A stretch of DNA of 32,362 nucleotides from JBKEHD01 sp046710445 (GTDB lineage Bacteria; Pseudomonadota; Alphaproteobacteria; Rickettsiales; Midichloriaceae). The notes beneath the pieces were generated by a model. That model made no database searches and was not told where the DNA came from. It saw nothing but the letters and a program-made list of their open reading frames with translations. The first letter of the stretch is position 1; every line of letters starts with the position of its first letter. Location of the stretch: NCBI GenBank assembly GCA_046710445.1, contig JBKEHD010000014.1, forward strand, positions 1 to 32,362, given 5' to 3'. Positions 32,312 through 32,362 of this stretch are shown here, piece by piece. Position numbers and translations under genes: made by a program.

Positions 32312-32362
32312 ATGGCAGAAGGGAAATTCGAAAGGAATAAGCCGCACGTAAACATAGGAACG
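32312..32362 (+). CDS. tuf: elongation factor Tu, N-terminal fragment cut by the window edge
   Basis: The last 51 bases encode MAEGKFERNKPHVNIGT, matching the start of EF-Tu just before its P-loop. AAAGGAG (32298-32304) overlaps the fusA stop and ends 7 bases before the ATG, a near-ideal ribosome binding site. EF-Tu brings aminoacyl-tRNA to the ribosome. Position after fusA is the standard str operon order; whether a second tuf copy exists cannot be seen. Confidence 0.96.
   Translation, partial: MAEGKFERNKPHVNIGT

Noticed and set aside
1..32362. tRNA or rRNA genes, CRISPR arrays, insertion sequences, phage
   Set aside because: Gaps are short and none shows a T-loop motif, regular spaced repeats, transposase frame or terminal inverted repeats; xerC is the housekeeping recombinase.

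Overview
The window is a gene-dense, strongly AT-rich stretch of bacterial chromosome. It looks like an obligately intracellular alphaproteobacterium of the Rickettsiales. Supporting signs are the low GC content, a COQ9 homologue, an isocitrate dehydrogenase with the long C-terminal extension, short gaps, mostly weak ribosome binding sites and a decaying gene. The flagellar stator pair motA-motB would fit a Midichloriaceae-like lineage better than Rickettsia, but this placement is inference. No insertion sequence, prophage, CRISPR array, tRNA or rRNA gene was found.

Layout. 1-1816: start of an unidentified leftward gene behind a 9-bp inverted repeat, an unidentified helical protein with an internal duplication, and coq9. 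1872-4757: rightward map-holA-mraY with 9-bp gaps. 4869-5582: a COG1237-type metallo-beta-lactamase-fold enzyme with an unusually strong Shine-Dalgarno. 5692-7464 (leftward): a secreted cyclophilin and a previously unnamed protein with an NlpC/P60-like cysteine peptidase core. 7571-11172: overlapping rightward yibQ-like gene, lnt and hemW. 11169-12928 (leftward): yraN-murD, whose end shares a TTAA with the hemW stop. 13004-17611: yebC-ruvC-dnaE separated by 3 bp each. 17704-23730 (leftward): xerC-tsaB-icd-dprA and, behind its own promoter, motA-motB. 23956-26549: lysC-lysA with promoter and A+T hairpin. 26633-28064: a small secreted protein and an S66 LD-carboxypeptidase. 28121-29175: a pseudogene. 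29351-end: the str operon rpsL-rpsG-fusA-tuf behind a near-consensus promoter.

Functionally the window mixes cell-envelope genes (mraY, murD, lnt, ldcA-like, lysC/lysA for diaminopimelate and lysine), DNA replication, repair and recombination (holA, dnaE, ruvC, dprA, xerC), translation (map, rpsL, rpsG, fusA, tuf, tsaB, yebC), energy metabolism (icd, coq9) and motility (motAB).

No wholly new multi-gene system is evident. The observations most worth checking are: ribosomal protein S12 carrying Arg at position 43 and Ala at 91, both classic streptomycin-response positions; an isocitrate dehydrogenase whose cofactor-site residues match NAD+ rather than NADP+; the NlpC/P60-like protein; the duplicated helical protein; and the fresh-looking pseudogene.
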